A DNA stretch of 64,000 nucleotides from Puccinellia tenuiflora (GCA_012064385.1 QRDG01000398.1:880323-944322); one strand, 5' to 3'. Shown: positions 43,487 through 55,140, counted from the first letter of the stretch. Numbers and translations: made by a program. Notes: a model not told the origin generated them from the sequence alone.

Positions 43487-44206
43487 TTACTCCGCTTGAC
43501 GGCCCTTCACAGATGGTGGAGTGCGGCCGAGCCGAAGAGTGGTGTCCACGTCCCCTTCCTCCGCAAGGTCGGAGGACACAGGAACACCTTCGAGGATCGG
43601 AACCTGCTCGGGAACTCGTCGGGATGGGCCGGGATCTGGAAGTGGAGGTCTGCCACTTCGGACTTGCCTACGGGAGAGTGTAGGTGTGCTTTCCCCTAGG
43701 TATTGGTGTAGGCGGGCACGGCTGAGGTTCCTCCTTGTAGTCACGAGCTCCTCCATCAAGAGGTTGTTGAGGTTCGTCATTGCGATGGCGTAAGCAACTT
43801 GGTTGATTAGTGCTGGGTCAGGCTCCTCCGTGACATCAGCTTGGATCATCTCTCCACGGGGTCGTGGTCTGGCCGGAAGGTAGTAGAACTCTCGAGTTTC
43901 AGCTAGCAGGGGTTCGGAGGACCGAAGACGAACGAGGCATTCCCAGGCTGCTACCTGGATGGCTAGCCCCAGAGTGGGCATGCGGCCTCCTTGGATTAAG
44001 TAGGGCTGATTCGTGCCCCGGGGACACGGGCTGATCCTCACATCGGCCCGGAATTCATCTCCGGCCGACGAGAGTGAGCTCTGGAACACCACATACACTG
44101 GGCGAACGGAGCTACCAAGGATATGGTTGACGGCCCTCCAGAGAAGCAATCGAAAGCTCGAATGCTCCTCGGCAGTGGTTTCCAAGATGGCATTAAGGGT
44201 CGCCAT
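43487..44206 (-). CDS. Sense ORF of retrotransposon B, dsRNA-binding-like protein of unknown function
   Basis: 239 aa, ATG at 44204-44206, about 340 bp inside the primer site, where gag would normally begin. It has no capsid motif or zinc knuckle. Residues ~37-95 follow a dsRNA-binding-like pattern: VYVVFQSSLSSAGDEFRADV, a loop, then GRMPTLGLAIQVAAWECLVR, i.e. beta strands followed by a helix with the AA-x-x-C-L ending. The rest is low-complexity, Pro/Arg-rich with a Thr/Ser-rich tail. The dsRNA-binding assignment is inference from pattern only. Such a protein could bind element RNA for packaging or protect it from silencing. The absence of stops despite the lack of gag-pol suggests selection. 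Confidence 0.7.
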   Translation of the reverse strand: MATLNAILETTAEEHSSFRLLLWRAVNHILGSSVRPVYVVFQSSLSSAGDEFRADVRISPCPRGTNQPYLIQGGRMPTLGLAIQVAAWECLVRLRSSEPLLAETREFYYLPARPRPRGEMIQADVTEEPDPALINQVAYAIAMTNLNNLLMEELVTTRRNLSRARLHQYLGESTPTLSRRQVRSGRPPLPDPGPSRRVPEQVPILEGVPVSSDLAEEGDVDTTLRLGRTPPSVKGRQAE

Positions 44207-44547
44207 CGGATTTTCTCGGGGTCACTAGATTTTCTTGGAGGGGATAAGGATGCGAGGTTCCTCTATGGGATTCTACTGTAAGGGAGTTGGGTTGCCAGAG
44301 AGCTGGCGAGGGTGGGTTATAAAGCAACTAGGACTGGGTCTCTGGTTCACTGGGTAGGGTCGGCTTCTCCTCATGGAAGAAACCGGCTCGCCTCGCTGGG
44401 GAAGATTGGGACAGGTCCTACTGCACCATACTGTTGACCGACACGAGCCATGCCGGTTTGGCGGAGATGGGTTAAATCCATCGGGTCATTGTCGGGCAAA
44501 AGTAGGGCGGGGTTTTCCGTGCTAGGGTAGTCTACAGCCAGCCTGGT

Positions 44548-44559
44548 GCTCTGATACCA
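44548..44559 (-). other. Primer binding site (tRNA-Met) of retrotransposon B
   Basis: Reverse complement of TGGTATCAGAGC, five bases inside the right-hand LTR (44565-49336). It sets the minus orientation of the element. Confidence 0.93.
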
Positions 44560-44564
44560 TGCTC

Positions 44565-47500
44565 TGTGGCACCCCCCTCTGACACATATCGCCAGAGAGG
44601 TGGTCGCCCCGTGCGCCAGCCCAGGATATCTGGACGCACGTTACGACAATGCAACATAGCGATAATATCATTACACAATCAGGCCCAACGGGCTACAAAT
44701 GGTTTACAAGGCCATCAAGGCATGACGAAATATCAAGCCAAGCATGGCTCAGGACAGAGTTTAACTGGCAGCGGAAGACGGCTATGGCAACGGCTTGGAG
44801 CGGCTCCACTCCACAGGCATCTGGCTGGGCTACTGATCCTAGCACGCTCCTGCTCCAAATCCTCGCTAAGGTGGAAGATGAATCCTCGCCAAAATCTGGC
44901 CACAATCACAAGGCCCGTGAGTACATTATTATGCACTCAGCAAGTATTTCCCCTTACTACAAACAATTCAACAATCATGCAGCAAGATATACATTTGAAA
45001 TAACTTCTACACATGGCAAGAGTCTACTCTAGGTACATGGCATAGAAGTAGCATGCCATCACAAGGAAAACATGGCATAAGCAAACAATGGGGTATTACC
45101 AGTGTAGAGTCCAAGCCAGGTGGGGTTGGATCGTGCACCGGCAATCACACAACGAGCTTACCTGTGACGAGGAGATGAGTGTACCAGTTGGTAAATAACA
45201 CAACCAATCATATCACCACAGCTAGGCTCACTGGCCTTTAGCCTCACGAGGCTAATCTCATCTGTCACCACTGCTAGGCCCACTGGCCTTATCATATTTC
45301 CTTGTCTCAAGTAACGTTCCCTGCACCATCTTATTGTTTATTAAATGAGGTCAGGTCGTTCTTCACTTCTTTCAAACAGATCTTAAGTTTAACCTCCGGA
45401 CACGACAAAGACACACAGTGTGACCGACACTGAACTGTTGTTCCATATCCCAGGAACAGGGCTAGCTTGCTAGGTTGAGACTCTCGAGAGTTTGCAGTTA
45501 CCACTCATCTAAATGCACCTTACTTAGCTAAGGCAAGATACAATTACATAACCGTTCACACTACCAGGACACTCCTTGAATAACTACCGACTTACCACTC
45601 GGGCTAAGTCTTATGACGAAGTGAATCCGGCACGTCCCCAACGAATGAGCAACGCCTAGCTCCGGAACCTTCGCAAGACTAGCCCCGACCACAACTATGC
45701 AGTAACCGACTAGACTTGCCAAGAGGGTAGCATCCAAGGAGGCTTGATAGGCTACATAGGTTAGGGCTCTCCCATTTGGGGCGACAGTGGTAGTGCGTTC
45801 AAGGGTTCAGATTAGTGGCACTATGAATATACCTCATCGTTGTTTGGAGGGGTGTTCCTTTTAATCAAGTTTTAGCATTCACATGCCCAACCAACAAAGG
45901 ATTAGTTCAGCACAATAATCACAACCCACAAGGCATTAGCAACACAAACAAGCACAAACAACAAAGCCTAGAACATGCCTAACCCTTGCATGAATAAATA
46001 ACCACATCACAATAATAATACCCGGGTGACTGTGGCGGGCAACCCGGCCGGTGTCACACGGGGGTTAGTGTCACAGAATAACAAGAATACCCGGGTGACG
46101 GTGGCGGGCAACCCGGCCGGTGTCACACGGGGGTTAGTGTCACAGAATAATAATAAGCATACCCGGGTGACTGTGGCGGGCAACCCGGCCGGTGTCACAC
46201 GGGGGTTAGTGTCACAGAATAATAATAAGCATACCCGGGTGACTGTGGCGGGCAACCCGGCCGGTGTCACACGGGGGTTAGTATAATAATATAGCACAGG
46301 CGGAGTCTGTTACGCATCCGTTCCTCCACGCGCAAGTCTTTGGCGGCGTTATCGTCCGACCGTTGACCAGGAAGTGGGGAGTTGGGCATATAGTCTCCAA
46401 AACTAAACCGAAAAGCAATCATAAGAATGAGAGAGCATCCATTCCACTCGAGGGTTCCCTCGACGTGGTGTCAGCAATCTCGGCAAAAAGAACCAAATGG
46501 AAAGTCGGCTCCCAAGCGTCGCAGTCCGGGTGGTCTACGCCAACCTTATTTGACGGAGGGACAAGAAGCAAATAACTCTTTTGGCAAATGCCCCCAACCC
46601 CGAGGATCACGGGCCGACATTTGTCCGCACCTAGCCTCGGCGTTGAAGAAGAAGCAAACAATCAACGCATGTTTTTGTTATTTAGTTGTCAAAGCCACGC
46701 AAGTGCGAGGCGCACAGATAATTCAAACATCGATCTAATGCATACATGGGTGATGAATAAAACATGGCAATAAATAATAGACCGACATAATAAAAATACC
46801 AAATGCAGACAAATATAAACACTAAGCGAATAACAAACAACTTTGCGGGACTGCTCATAGCAAGGGGTTGGCTTGCCTTCGACGATCGTCGCCATTTGGT
46901 TTCGCCGGTCACGGACGTGACGGTTTAGGGTCTCGGTACTGCCGTCGCGGGAAAACACCTACGCATGTGCATAAGGGTGTTGAGCATACAACCATTTTAC
47001 AAAAATACAAAACCTACACCGCTGGATAGATCCTTTCAAACTATGAATTTACAAATTTGAATCACTCCGATCGGAGTTACGGTTCAGGAGATATCATCGT
47101 TTAAAGTTGCTTACCAGGGAAAAATAAATAAAACAGGACGACGAAAAAAAAACGGCACGGGCCGCAAAAGGGGCCGCGAGCGCGCCACCGAGCTGCTGCG
47201 CCTGGCCGGGCCACTGGCAGGCCGGCCTGCTGCTGCACTGGCTTGCTGGGCTGGAAACGATTCGCTGGGAAAAAAAAAAGGAGAAGCAGAGGGGATCGAT
47301 CCCCTGGTCGTCCTCCTTCCCGGACACGCACGGGAGCTGGCCGTCGGCGCTGCTGCCGACCGCGGGGAGGGCCGGGGCGGATGCTGGAGACGGGGCAGCC
47401 ACGCCGGGCTACGCCGCGGCCGCCGGGGAGGCTCAGGGCCAGGGGGGAGGGCGGAGGTTGCCGCCGTGGTCGACGCACGCGTCGGCCATGGCGCGTCCGC

Positions 47501-49336
47501 GGGAGGCGATGGTGCGGCGATGGGGGTGGGCCAGGGGCCTCAGCGTCGGCGGGGAGGATGCGGCGACTGGGCGGCTGGCCGGTGGCGGAGGCGGAGCCAC
47601 CGCGCCCCCTGCGCCCGAAGGCGGACAAGGCGGACGGGAGGCCCGCGGCGCGCGGCGCGCGGCCACGGGCGGTGACATCGGCGACGGCTTGAGGCGGTAG
47701 ATGCTTGGCGTGGCCGGCCAAGGCGGCGGCGTGGACTGCGTCGGGGTGGAAGCTGGGGGGGAATGACGCGGTGGTTGTGGGAGGACGTCGAGGTCGACGC
47801 GGGCACCCACCATGGCGCGGCACGGAAGAGCACCCGCCGCAAGCTCCGGCCGCGGGACGCGTAGGTGGTAGGCGAGGCCGGCCGTGGACGGGTCCGGGGA
47901 GGCATGCTACGGCCTGGGGAGGAGGAACCGGAGGCGGGGGTCGCCTCCCCGAGCTGGGCCGAACTCACGGGTGTACGGCCATGGTGGCCTCGGAGGCAAA
48001 ACTTGCGTGCGCTCCCTCACCTGCGGGCACCGAAAGGAAGAGCAGGGGAGGGGGAAAGGAGAGAAGTGTCTAGGGTGCGCTCGGGCTGCTTGGAGAGGGC
48101 TCTATAGAGGGGGAGGAGGGGAAGTAGGGGGGTGGCCGGTGCGGCCATTGATGGAGGACGGCCACCGGTGCACCGGCCTTGCTCCAAGGTTTTAAGAGGA
48201 GGGGATAAGGACGAGGGTGGTGACCTGGACGAACAGGGTGCCACAGGAGAACCACTGTGGTAGAGGGGTTAGGGTTAAGCAGGTTTTGGGTCACGCCCAG
48301 CGTGCGTTCGGGACGTCCAGGGCGCGACGCGAGCGGCATCGTCGCGTTCCCGGTGACTCGGGGCTCGAAACTGAAAAAGGTTTGCACCACTGGGTTCACA
48401 AGGACAAGACCAAGACAACCAAACTAGCCACACTCAAAAACTCCACACTTCGCAACACAAAATTTTCAGAAAACCAAGGGTGCGCCAGGTGTTCGACGAA
48501 ATGACCAAGGCCTAGCACATCTCAGAAAAATCCCCAAAATTCATAGTAGGTCAGGATAGGTGTATGTAGTATGTTTGTGAAGTTTGAGCTCAATTGGATG
48601 CCTGTAGGTTGGTAAAATAAATTGGCGTCCGAAAATGCCCTGATGGCATGGGCATGCCAATTGTGTTTATTCAAATGATCTTGACCTGATATTCTGGATA
48701 TGTGGTCATATAAGGGAGTTGGTCAATCAGGCAAAGTGGCAATGCCAAATGAATTTTGTAGCTAGGGGTTGCTTTGGAAATCACAATTAGGCATAATTAG
48801 GGCATTACAAAGGAAGTACCTCAAATATTGCTCAAATGAGGTTGGACCAATGGAGTGAAATGTTCAGGAGGCCAAATCATGCACCTCACAAAAATTTCAG
48901 AATTCTTGGATGAGTGGAAGGTGTCTAGATGATTTCTGAATTGGAAGTGGCATAATGGAGAATATGGATAAACTTGGAAATATTGCATTGGAGTATGCAA
49001 TATTTTTGCATGGATTGTCTTTGTAGGAGGAGGGGAGTCTCTGGTATTTTTAGTGGAATTTCTCCGGCTATGAAAATAGGCTTCCCTTTGGTAGGTGGAG
49101 AGAAGGGTTTTAAAGGTTCGATAATTAGGGCTAGGGTTTTCGAGGGAAAACCTGAGCACCAAGCTTACCACGGGTGTTGGAGGGGTTCATGGATCACCGG
49201 GAAAATTTTGAGAGAGCAATTCCAAAGTCAAATCATCCTCAAAAGATTTGAAGAAACATTTAGGAATAGAGGAAAAAGTTTTTCAGGTGTTAGAAAACAC
49301 CGCTAAAATTTAGGGACGAATTTTCGGGGTGTTACA
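44565..49336 (-). repeat. 5' LTR of retrotransposon B
   Basis: 4,772 bp. The TATA region reads TCTATAGAG (~48101) where the other LTR has TCTATATAGAG, a 2-bp difference in the promoter copy that would drive the element. Confidence 0.95.
46021..46281. repeat. Four tandem 69-72-bp units in the 5' LTR of retrotransposon B
   Basis: Same array as 38317-38577. Confidence 0.93.
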
Positions 49337-49341
49337 TGTCG

Positions 49342-50603
49342 TACAACCAAAGAGCTATGATATGCACAACAATAAAATGGACGAGGATGTGATGAGGGTC
49401 AGGTTGGCTATGGTAGTGCCTGAGTTTCACGACATTGCCTCGCCTATCAACCTCCGGGAGCCTACGAGGACCACATGGTCCTTGGATATTGCCTCAACTG
49501 AGCCGTGCCATGGCCGAAGACCCAGATTCGTCTTGGGGGGTCTTCAGGGGATCAACACACCACCGGCGCCACCTCAATCGTCCGGCCCTCGAAGCCTGCA
49601 GCCGTCGCCACCACCAGCCACCACCAAAAACTATTGGGAATTTCTGTACTGCAACCGTCCAAAGGCAAGGCCGTTGCACCTCAACCACCGCCATCGCAAC
49701 CGCCACCACCTGAGGACACGTACATGGCGCTACTTGATGGCAAAGACGGCGATGATGAGGATAATGTTGACGTCGATACCTTTCTCAACACTGGCGCCAG
49801 TAAAGATTTGTACATGCCTGCTGTGAATGACGAACCCTTTCGCGATCACGACGATCAACCTGGCCGTCCCACTACAAGCATGCAGCGCCTAACCTTCCAC
49901 GTTTTTCTCAAGACACGCCTCCGGCGGCCAGTGATCAAGCTCTAGACAAACCGGCTAACGTTTTCAGCCCTAGCACACTGCATAAGACGGTTTGTGAGGA
50001 GTTAGCACCCCCAGCACCGCTAGATATGAAGAAGAAGCACAGAAAGAGAAGTAGGTTGTTGGGCGCCTCTGCGAGCCAGCCATCTCCTCCTAAGAGTATC
50101 CGGGCTCAGGATGATGTGGTACCACCCCGTGCGGATGGCTTGACCCGAGTTCATGAAGCTGGTAAAGCGATACTGCCTCCGGAGCTGCTCCGCCTCACAC
50201 GTGGACCCACGCACTCTTTGCACCAAGCTATCTTGGTGCTAGAGGGCCTCCTTCTTAAATACGAGTATCCAAATTACCCGGTGTTCACGGCCAAGGTGGC
50301 AAAGGACTTGGACTTCGTCCATGAAGCCCCCGCTTATCTGTTCTTCATAGCTTACGGGGACGTCTGGAAGCTGTTTCACTCGAGACGGCTGGACTATAAC
50401 TTGGTCCTCCTATACGCGCTCAATCTGGCGATGAAGATCAAGATAGAGGCAACCCCGTACGTCACGGTAGAGAATCCCTACTACATGCGTGACAGCCCAG
50501 CTGGTGGAAGGACCAGGATCACGGACCATGGCGACAGAGTACCTGCAGAGGTTCATGCTGAACAACAAGAGGAAGAACAACCTTCTTGTGCCTTTCTTTC
50601 TTG
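49342..50603 (+). pseudogene. TNPA/Ulp1-like gene of element 3, third exon right of retrotransposon B (frameshifted)
   Basis: It continues 36860 after the TGTCG duplication. The homology to 28880-30010 moves between frames: VQPKSYDMHNNKM at 49342, then AVPWPKTQIRLGG in another frame near 49500, then 50026-50500 with KKKHRKRSR and SRRLDYNLVLLYALNLAMKI. It ends VPFFLE with donor GTAAGT at ~50604. Several frameshifts make it a pseudogene. Confidence 0.8.
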
Positions 50604-50702
50604 AGTAAGTACACATCCGCTCGCCGCCGTCGTAACTTATGCTTTCTTATAGATTTCTTCCATTGCTGATCATTTCCAACATTCTGTTTCAATTGTGTTG
50701 AG

Positions 50703-51274
50703 CATGGACAAATACTGCACACTCATCGTCCTTTGCACGAAGTGGTCACTAGCCCAGTATTTCGACTCAGGGAATTTGACGATGAAGAAAAACTACACCA
50801 GATAAAGGGTGTTCTCGATGAGGCTCTCGAGGGCTACGCCCAAAAGGGAGGCCACTTCGACAAGAAGGGGGAATGTCTCAGGAATGGCAAACATGGGTTC
50901 AAGCACGTGACCGAGTTCCCCTGCGCCAAGCAGCCGGTTGGAAGCATGAAGGAGGCCTTCTACGTCCTCCATCACCTTAAAGGGTTAGCCCGGGATGCAG
51001 AGAACATGAGGATGCCATCTAGTATCCAAGAATGAGCCAAAAATGCGGGGGAAATCAACGATGTTGATCTTAGATAAGACTTCCATTGCATCCAGATGAA
51101 GTTATCTGAAATCATCATCGAAGATGTCAACACAAAAGGGGGGGCCTTTCACAGCGCCAGAGGGCTGCCTCAGAGGGAGATCGAAGAACGCCTAGGTATG
51201 CAGGGTGACACTAGGACGTGAACGACGAAAGACTGCTATAAACCGTTCCCGGCGCCGAGCAAGAAGAAGTCTCC
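50703..51274 (+). pseudogene. TNPA/Ulp1-like gene of element 3, Ulp1-like end (broken, active site lost)
   Basis: DKYCTLIVLCTKW (50705 on) matches the Ulp1 strand that normally starts with the catalytic His, here Tyr. A frameshift follows near 50775, then an open part to 51035 with FPCAKQPVGSMKEAFYVLHH, where Glu-Ala replaces catalytic Cys-Gly. The remainder to SKKKSP is interrupted by stops. Confidence 0.8.
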
Positions 51275-51337
51275 ATGATCGTGCTCCCGCTGTTGCTCAC
51301 CATCATCGCGGTTGTACTCTATTTGATCCTAGTGTAG
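51275..51337 (+). pseudogene. Hydrophobic tail remnant of the small membrane gene (element 3)
   Basis: ATG 51275 overlaps the TGA of the preceding frame (ATGA). The 20 codons encode almost only hydrophobic residues (LPLLLTIIAVVLYLILV), resembling the tail of the 31462-31710 protein. The spacer and viroplasmin domain present in element 2 are absent here, so I read this as a deletion remnant. Confidence 0.55.
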
Positions 51338-51594
51338 GCGGTGACCACTTCATTTGTAACGTGAGATGATGAACTTTTGTACCAAGACTTGTGTAAAAAT
51401 TGTGCACTTGTCACTATATGTATATATCTCGAGCTCTAAGTAATGTGATGACATAGTAATGTGTATGTTTTCATATACCGTGTCAAATGTATTATTGTTT
51501 CTATTATGTAAGTATAAATCCTGTAATATACCCGTATTTGTACCGTGGGCAGCAATGAATCGAGAATACCTGTAAATGACGGAATCTTAGTCTT

Positions 51595-51745
51595 TCTGTG
51601 GCGCATGGTGGTGGGTGCGCCATAGAATCTTGGTCTTTCTGTGGCGCATATGGGCGTGCGCCACAGAATTGCAATTTAGTGGCGTGGTATCTATGGCGCA
51701 CCAGCCATGCGCCACAGAATACTGAAAATGGTGCGCCACTAATGA
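51595..51745. repeat. Right subterminal repeats of element 3
   Basis: Several CTGTGGCGCATGG / TGCGCCACAGAAT inverted motifs, the same type as the internal hairpin at 32628-32659. Confidence 0.88.
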
Positions 51746-51762
51746 CCTATTCCCTAGTAGTG
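51746..51762 (-). repeat. Right terminal end of element 3
   Basis: CCTATTCCCTAGTAGTG is the reverse complement of a CACTACTAGGGAATAGG start. The following bases are GTG, the expected target duplication. Confidence 0.85.
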
Positions 51763-52310
51763 GTGGAGAAAGCATTCCTGGGCCAGAATGTTGAAAACTG
51801 TAACTATGGACGCAATCAATATCAATGATCGGCACAACTAGGAGGGGGATGAGGTGAATCCTACTCGTCGGACACCTCATCAGGAGGCATGTGGTCATTG
51901 TCGGCGGTGCGTAAGCTGTGGGGGCGACCGGCATAATCGGACTCCACCATGGGGTCCTAGTAGGGCGCCGACGGGTTGACTTCGGCAGTAGACGCTCCTC
52001 CCCTAGCATGACCTAAGCCAACATGGTCTCCCACCACCCTTGTATGTAGTCCTACCTTTCTTTCCTGGTGAGAGGCGGCACTACCGGGACGTTGTCCATG
52101 TTGAGGAGCCAGCCGTGCAGCAAGCTGTGGTCAGCCGGCACCAGGAGGTAGTTGGCGCAGGTGGTGTTGTGCCTCCTTGACTGTCATCGAACGTCGGTTT
52201 CCAGGCGTGTCGGACGGTGGTAGTGGAGGCGGTAGGGGCGGTGGAGGCGGCGGCGCCATAGCTACGAGGCGACACTACGCCACTGCTATGAGGCGACACT
52301 TCACTACGGC
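51763..52310 (-). pseudogene. Decayed gene related to the 63484-64000 reading frame
   Basis: On the minus strand a frame reads CANYLLVPADHSLLHGWLLN then MDNVPVVPPLTRKER (~52160-52040). It resembles SNYPCPPGYRVPAGWRLSAG and GGVPVPPVPQG at the window's right edge. Stops occur at ~51957 and elsewhere, and it ends MPPDEVSDE near 51870. The family is unknown to me. Element 3 interrupts its downstream side, which suggests element 3 landed in an older element that carried this gene. Confidence 0.5.
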
Positions 52311-54589
52311 GTGCTGCATCGATGCATCGCCTGCATTGATGCGTTGTTTTGGGTGGATGATATGCAGGCCATACATACTATATTTATCTATAATGTTTAA
52401 AGTTGAGAGAAAGGAACCAAGCTGCGGCGGCTAATGGCGCCACAACTGGGGAGCGAAGATGCCAATAGGAGAAATTTTATCCGGACGGTGCTAAGAGAGC
52501 TCATCCGGGCGCTTATCCGGATGCTCTATTGGCACCGCGACTGGAGAAGCTCTTAGCATACCATAAGCTATTGTCAAAAGATTTTGATTTTTCTATCTTT
52601 TTGTACTCTCGTTGATACAACTCAATTTTGGCCCAACTTACCAAAAAATTAATTAAAACTTAAAATAGAGGCGTGTGATATGTGTAAGCACGGGGTATTG
52701 TCTCTACTGATAGTCCAATGGGAAAGTATAAAGTACACTTGATTTGGGGGAACATGGATGTAATCTAGTCTAATACGAACTGCAAGACCAATACTAATAC
52801 TACTTAATACCCCCCTCGAATGCAAAGTGTTTAGGGGTATTTGTCTTACAAGAATGCTCACGTGTACCCGATGATGCACCACAAGCTTCCACGGGAGGTC
52901 GACTTACAACACGATACGCAGGTTTGTAAGCCGGCGCACTTGAACTAGAAGCCCCTCTTGCCCGGGAGCGACCCGTCACATCTTGCAACGACGATTTCTT
53001 CCTCCGGGAGGGAATTTCCCGTGCAGATTTCTGCCTGTCAGAGAGCTTTTTCTCTCTGTCTGGTTTCCACCTCACAGTGGCCGCGAAATATAATTGGGTG
53101 TCGCTTCCTTCACTTTTAGTTCAAGGGTAAGGTATACGCCAAAGGGGTGCCGTAGAGGCGCCACAGGGGCCAAGAGCCCGCTCCACTTGCGTCCCAGGAT
53201 GTGGGCCCGCGGCTGTAGGCCGCCCCTGCTCCTAGGTCGTCCCCTCCGGCCCATCTTCTGGGTTCATGCATTTTTTCTAATAAAGTGAATTTCTAAATTT
53301 TCTTTAATTTTCTGAAGTCCGCAAATAGGGTATCCTGATGATGCTTTTTCCAGCTAAATCCTAACTCCGGTAGATAAATCCCCAATATTGCAAAACATGC
53401 AAAAACAAGGTACAATTGGTGTTGACTCCGTTACGGTCCTCAGCCTTGAGTCTGCTCACGCATATGGCCTCCACTAGACTGTCTTAGCTAGCATTTGTCA
53501 GGTTGCACCTACTGAATCCTCCTTCTCTTCTACATGTCCAATCGTTGGTTCATGTATGGCTTCCTCCTACCTCTAGCTTAAACTCGACCAACCGACATTA
53601 GTCCTTCCCCGGGTTTCAGAAGCATCTTTGACAATCGACAAAAAAGAGTGCCAACAAATGCCCCCCCAATGTTCTCACAGGGCTTGCATGATAGAAAATA
53701 ACTACATTGACTAAGTTAAGGGAGATGCTAAACTCATCATCCATATGTTATATTCTAAAGGCGATCATACGTGCGACTAGGTGAGGCATTCAGTCATAAC
53801 CGAAAATTCTGTCTTTTTTAATTCAGTCACCCAGAATGGAAGACCAATTTGGATAGGCAAGTTTTGGTGAGTGAAAAAATCGGGTACCCAAAAATTCTGT
53901 CCTTTGTTCGGTCATGACCGATCTACATGTAAAATTAAGAAGAGACCAGAATTTAATTGAAAATTTCAGTAGAATCGGCATGTCTAAAGCCCCAAATCCC
54001 AAATTCCAAACCACTTTGCCCATGCATCCTGTCAAATTACAACTCACAAATCATGACGAGATGTGAACAGAACAGCACAGCACAGCGAGAATGCAATCAA
54101 ACAGTCGATGCCTACCAGCATTGACCATTAGTATGTTGCCTCGTCGCCTCCATGTTGGTTCCGCATCACTCGGTCTTCCCGTTCTCGTGTTGGGCGCTTA
54201 GGATAATGGTCGATACCCGTTAGGAGAGGAGAGGTAGTAGGTCGTGGTGATTTTCTACATACAGATGATGATTTAGGTAATCCAATGTAAACTACATACA
54301 GATGTATAGACGTATTTATTGTGTAGATTCACTCATTTTACTCCATATCTACTCCGCATGGGAATACCTACAACATCTTATATTATGATACGTAGGGGTA
54401 GATGTCTACTAGGCTTGATTAGTACCTGGTCAGTATGGGCACCGCAAGTCAATCACAAAAATCATCAAATAAATCCGACCATCCGTATGTGATACCCAAA
54501 TTAGGGATTGGTCATTTCGGTTTTGATCATTTTGGTTTCTGTCTCGCTATTTTTTTTCTCAGTCTGGGTCCTAAGTTTATTTGCCCACC
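52311..54589. other. Unassigned sequence
   Basis: No intact gene is seen. A short open stretch at 52800-53075 (minus, Arg/Ser-rich) and a GC-rich patch at 53140-53250 are too weak to name. It looks like decayed repeat material. Confidence 0.4.
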
Positions 54590-55140
54590 CATACGTGCGA
54601 CTAAACTAGATTTCCACACACTTCTCGGGTGGAAGTTCTTGAGGTATCTCCCGTTGATAGCACGAAGTAACATGTGCCCTTTGAATGACTCCACCGGATA
54701 AGAGTTGTTGGTACAATCCTCGCCATCCGGAGTGGTGCTTCCCAGCTCGGTGACCATTAGCCAAACTTCCGACTCCGGGAGCCGACTTGGAGTATCACTT
54801 TCTAGAACAGGTCTCCGACTTGGAATTTCTATAGTCGGATCTTCTTATTGTAGAACTTGGCTACCCACAACTTTTCCTTCTAGATGTCCGGTAGGTCCTC
54901 AAAGCGCTTATCTGCTCAATGTTGTACATCATCAGACGATAGTAACCCTTAGCCGATAAGTCGTTTTGCTTTCCGAACTTCAAGGCGGCTAGATTCATCT
55001 CAATGAGTAAGACAACTTCCTATCCCTAGACCAGCTCATAAGGTGTAACTTTGGTCTCCCTGTGTCTGGAGATTATAAGAGCCCACATTGGCTCGATCAA
55101 CACCTCATACCATTGCCTTGTGTTGGCACTCTTTTTGCCA
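54590..55140 (-). pseudogene. Decayed Ty3/gypsy-type integrase C-terminus
   Basis: On the minus strand, pieces in different frames match the end of gypsy pol: WALIISRHRETKVTPYELV (~55085-55030), IEMNLAALKFGKQNDLS, then GHMLLRAINGRYLKNFHPRS (~54680-54620), the closing motif of many plant integrases. Stops and frameshifts are frequent. No LTRs were identified for it. Confidence 0.65.

Larger units (their letters stand above)
36861..49336 (-). mobile_element. LTR retrotransposon B (no gag-pol), nested in element 3
   Basis: LTRs lie at 36861-41630 and 44565-49336. On the minus strand they start TGTAACACCCC and end GTGCCACA. The target duplication TGTCG is at 36856-36860 and 49337-49341. The primer site next to the right LTR gives minus orientation. 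The 2.9-kb interior lacks gag, reverse transcriptase and integrase and instead holds two convergent small genes, so it is a large non-autonomous element. By eye the LTRs differ by ~24 substitutions plus ~5 indels over 4.77 kb (~0.5%), so the insertion is recent, though apparently older than A. Confidence 0.96.
32305..51762 (+). mobile_element. CACTA element 3, right portion, carrying retrotransposon B and a solo LTR
   Basis: The right end is CTATTCCCTAGTAGTG (ending 51762), preceded by TGGCGCAT-type repeats. The part next to element 2 (32305-32660) has the same order as element 2's middle: AT-rich tandem repeat, tRNA-like module, motif hairpin, GC-rich exon. Hence element 2 probably inserted into element 3 and the TNP2 half lies left of base 1; a deletion is the alternative. 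Its second gene is broken by stops, frameshifts, a solo LTR and an LTR element, so this is the oldest and a dead element. Confidence 0.8.

Noticed and set aside
52649..53075. Possible small genes on the minus strand
   Set aside because: Arg/Ser-rich or hydrophobic short frames with no recognised domain, start context or related copy in the window.
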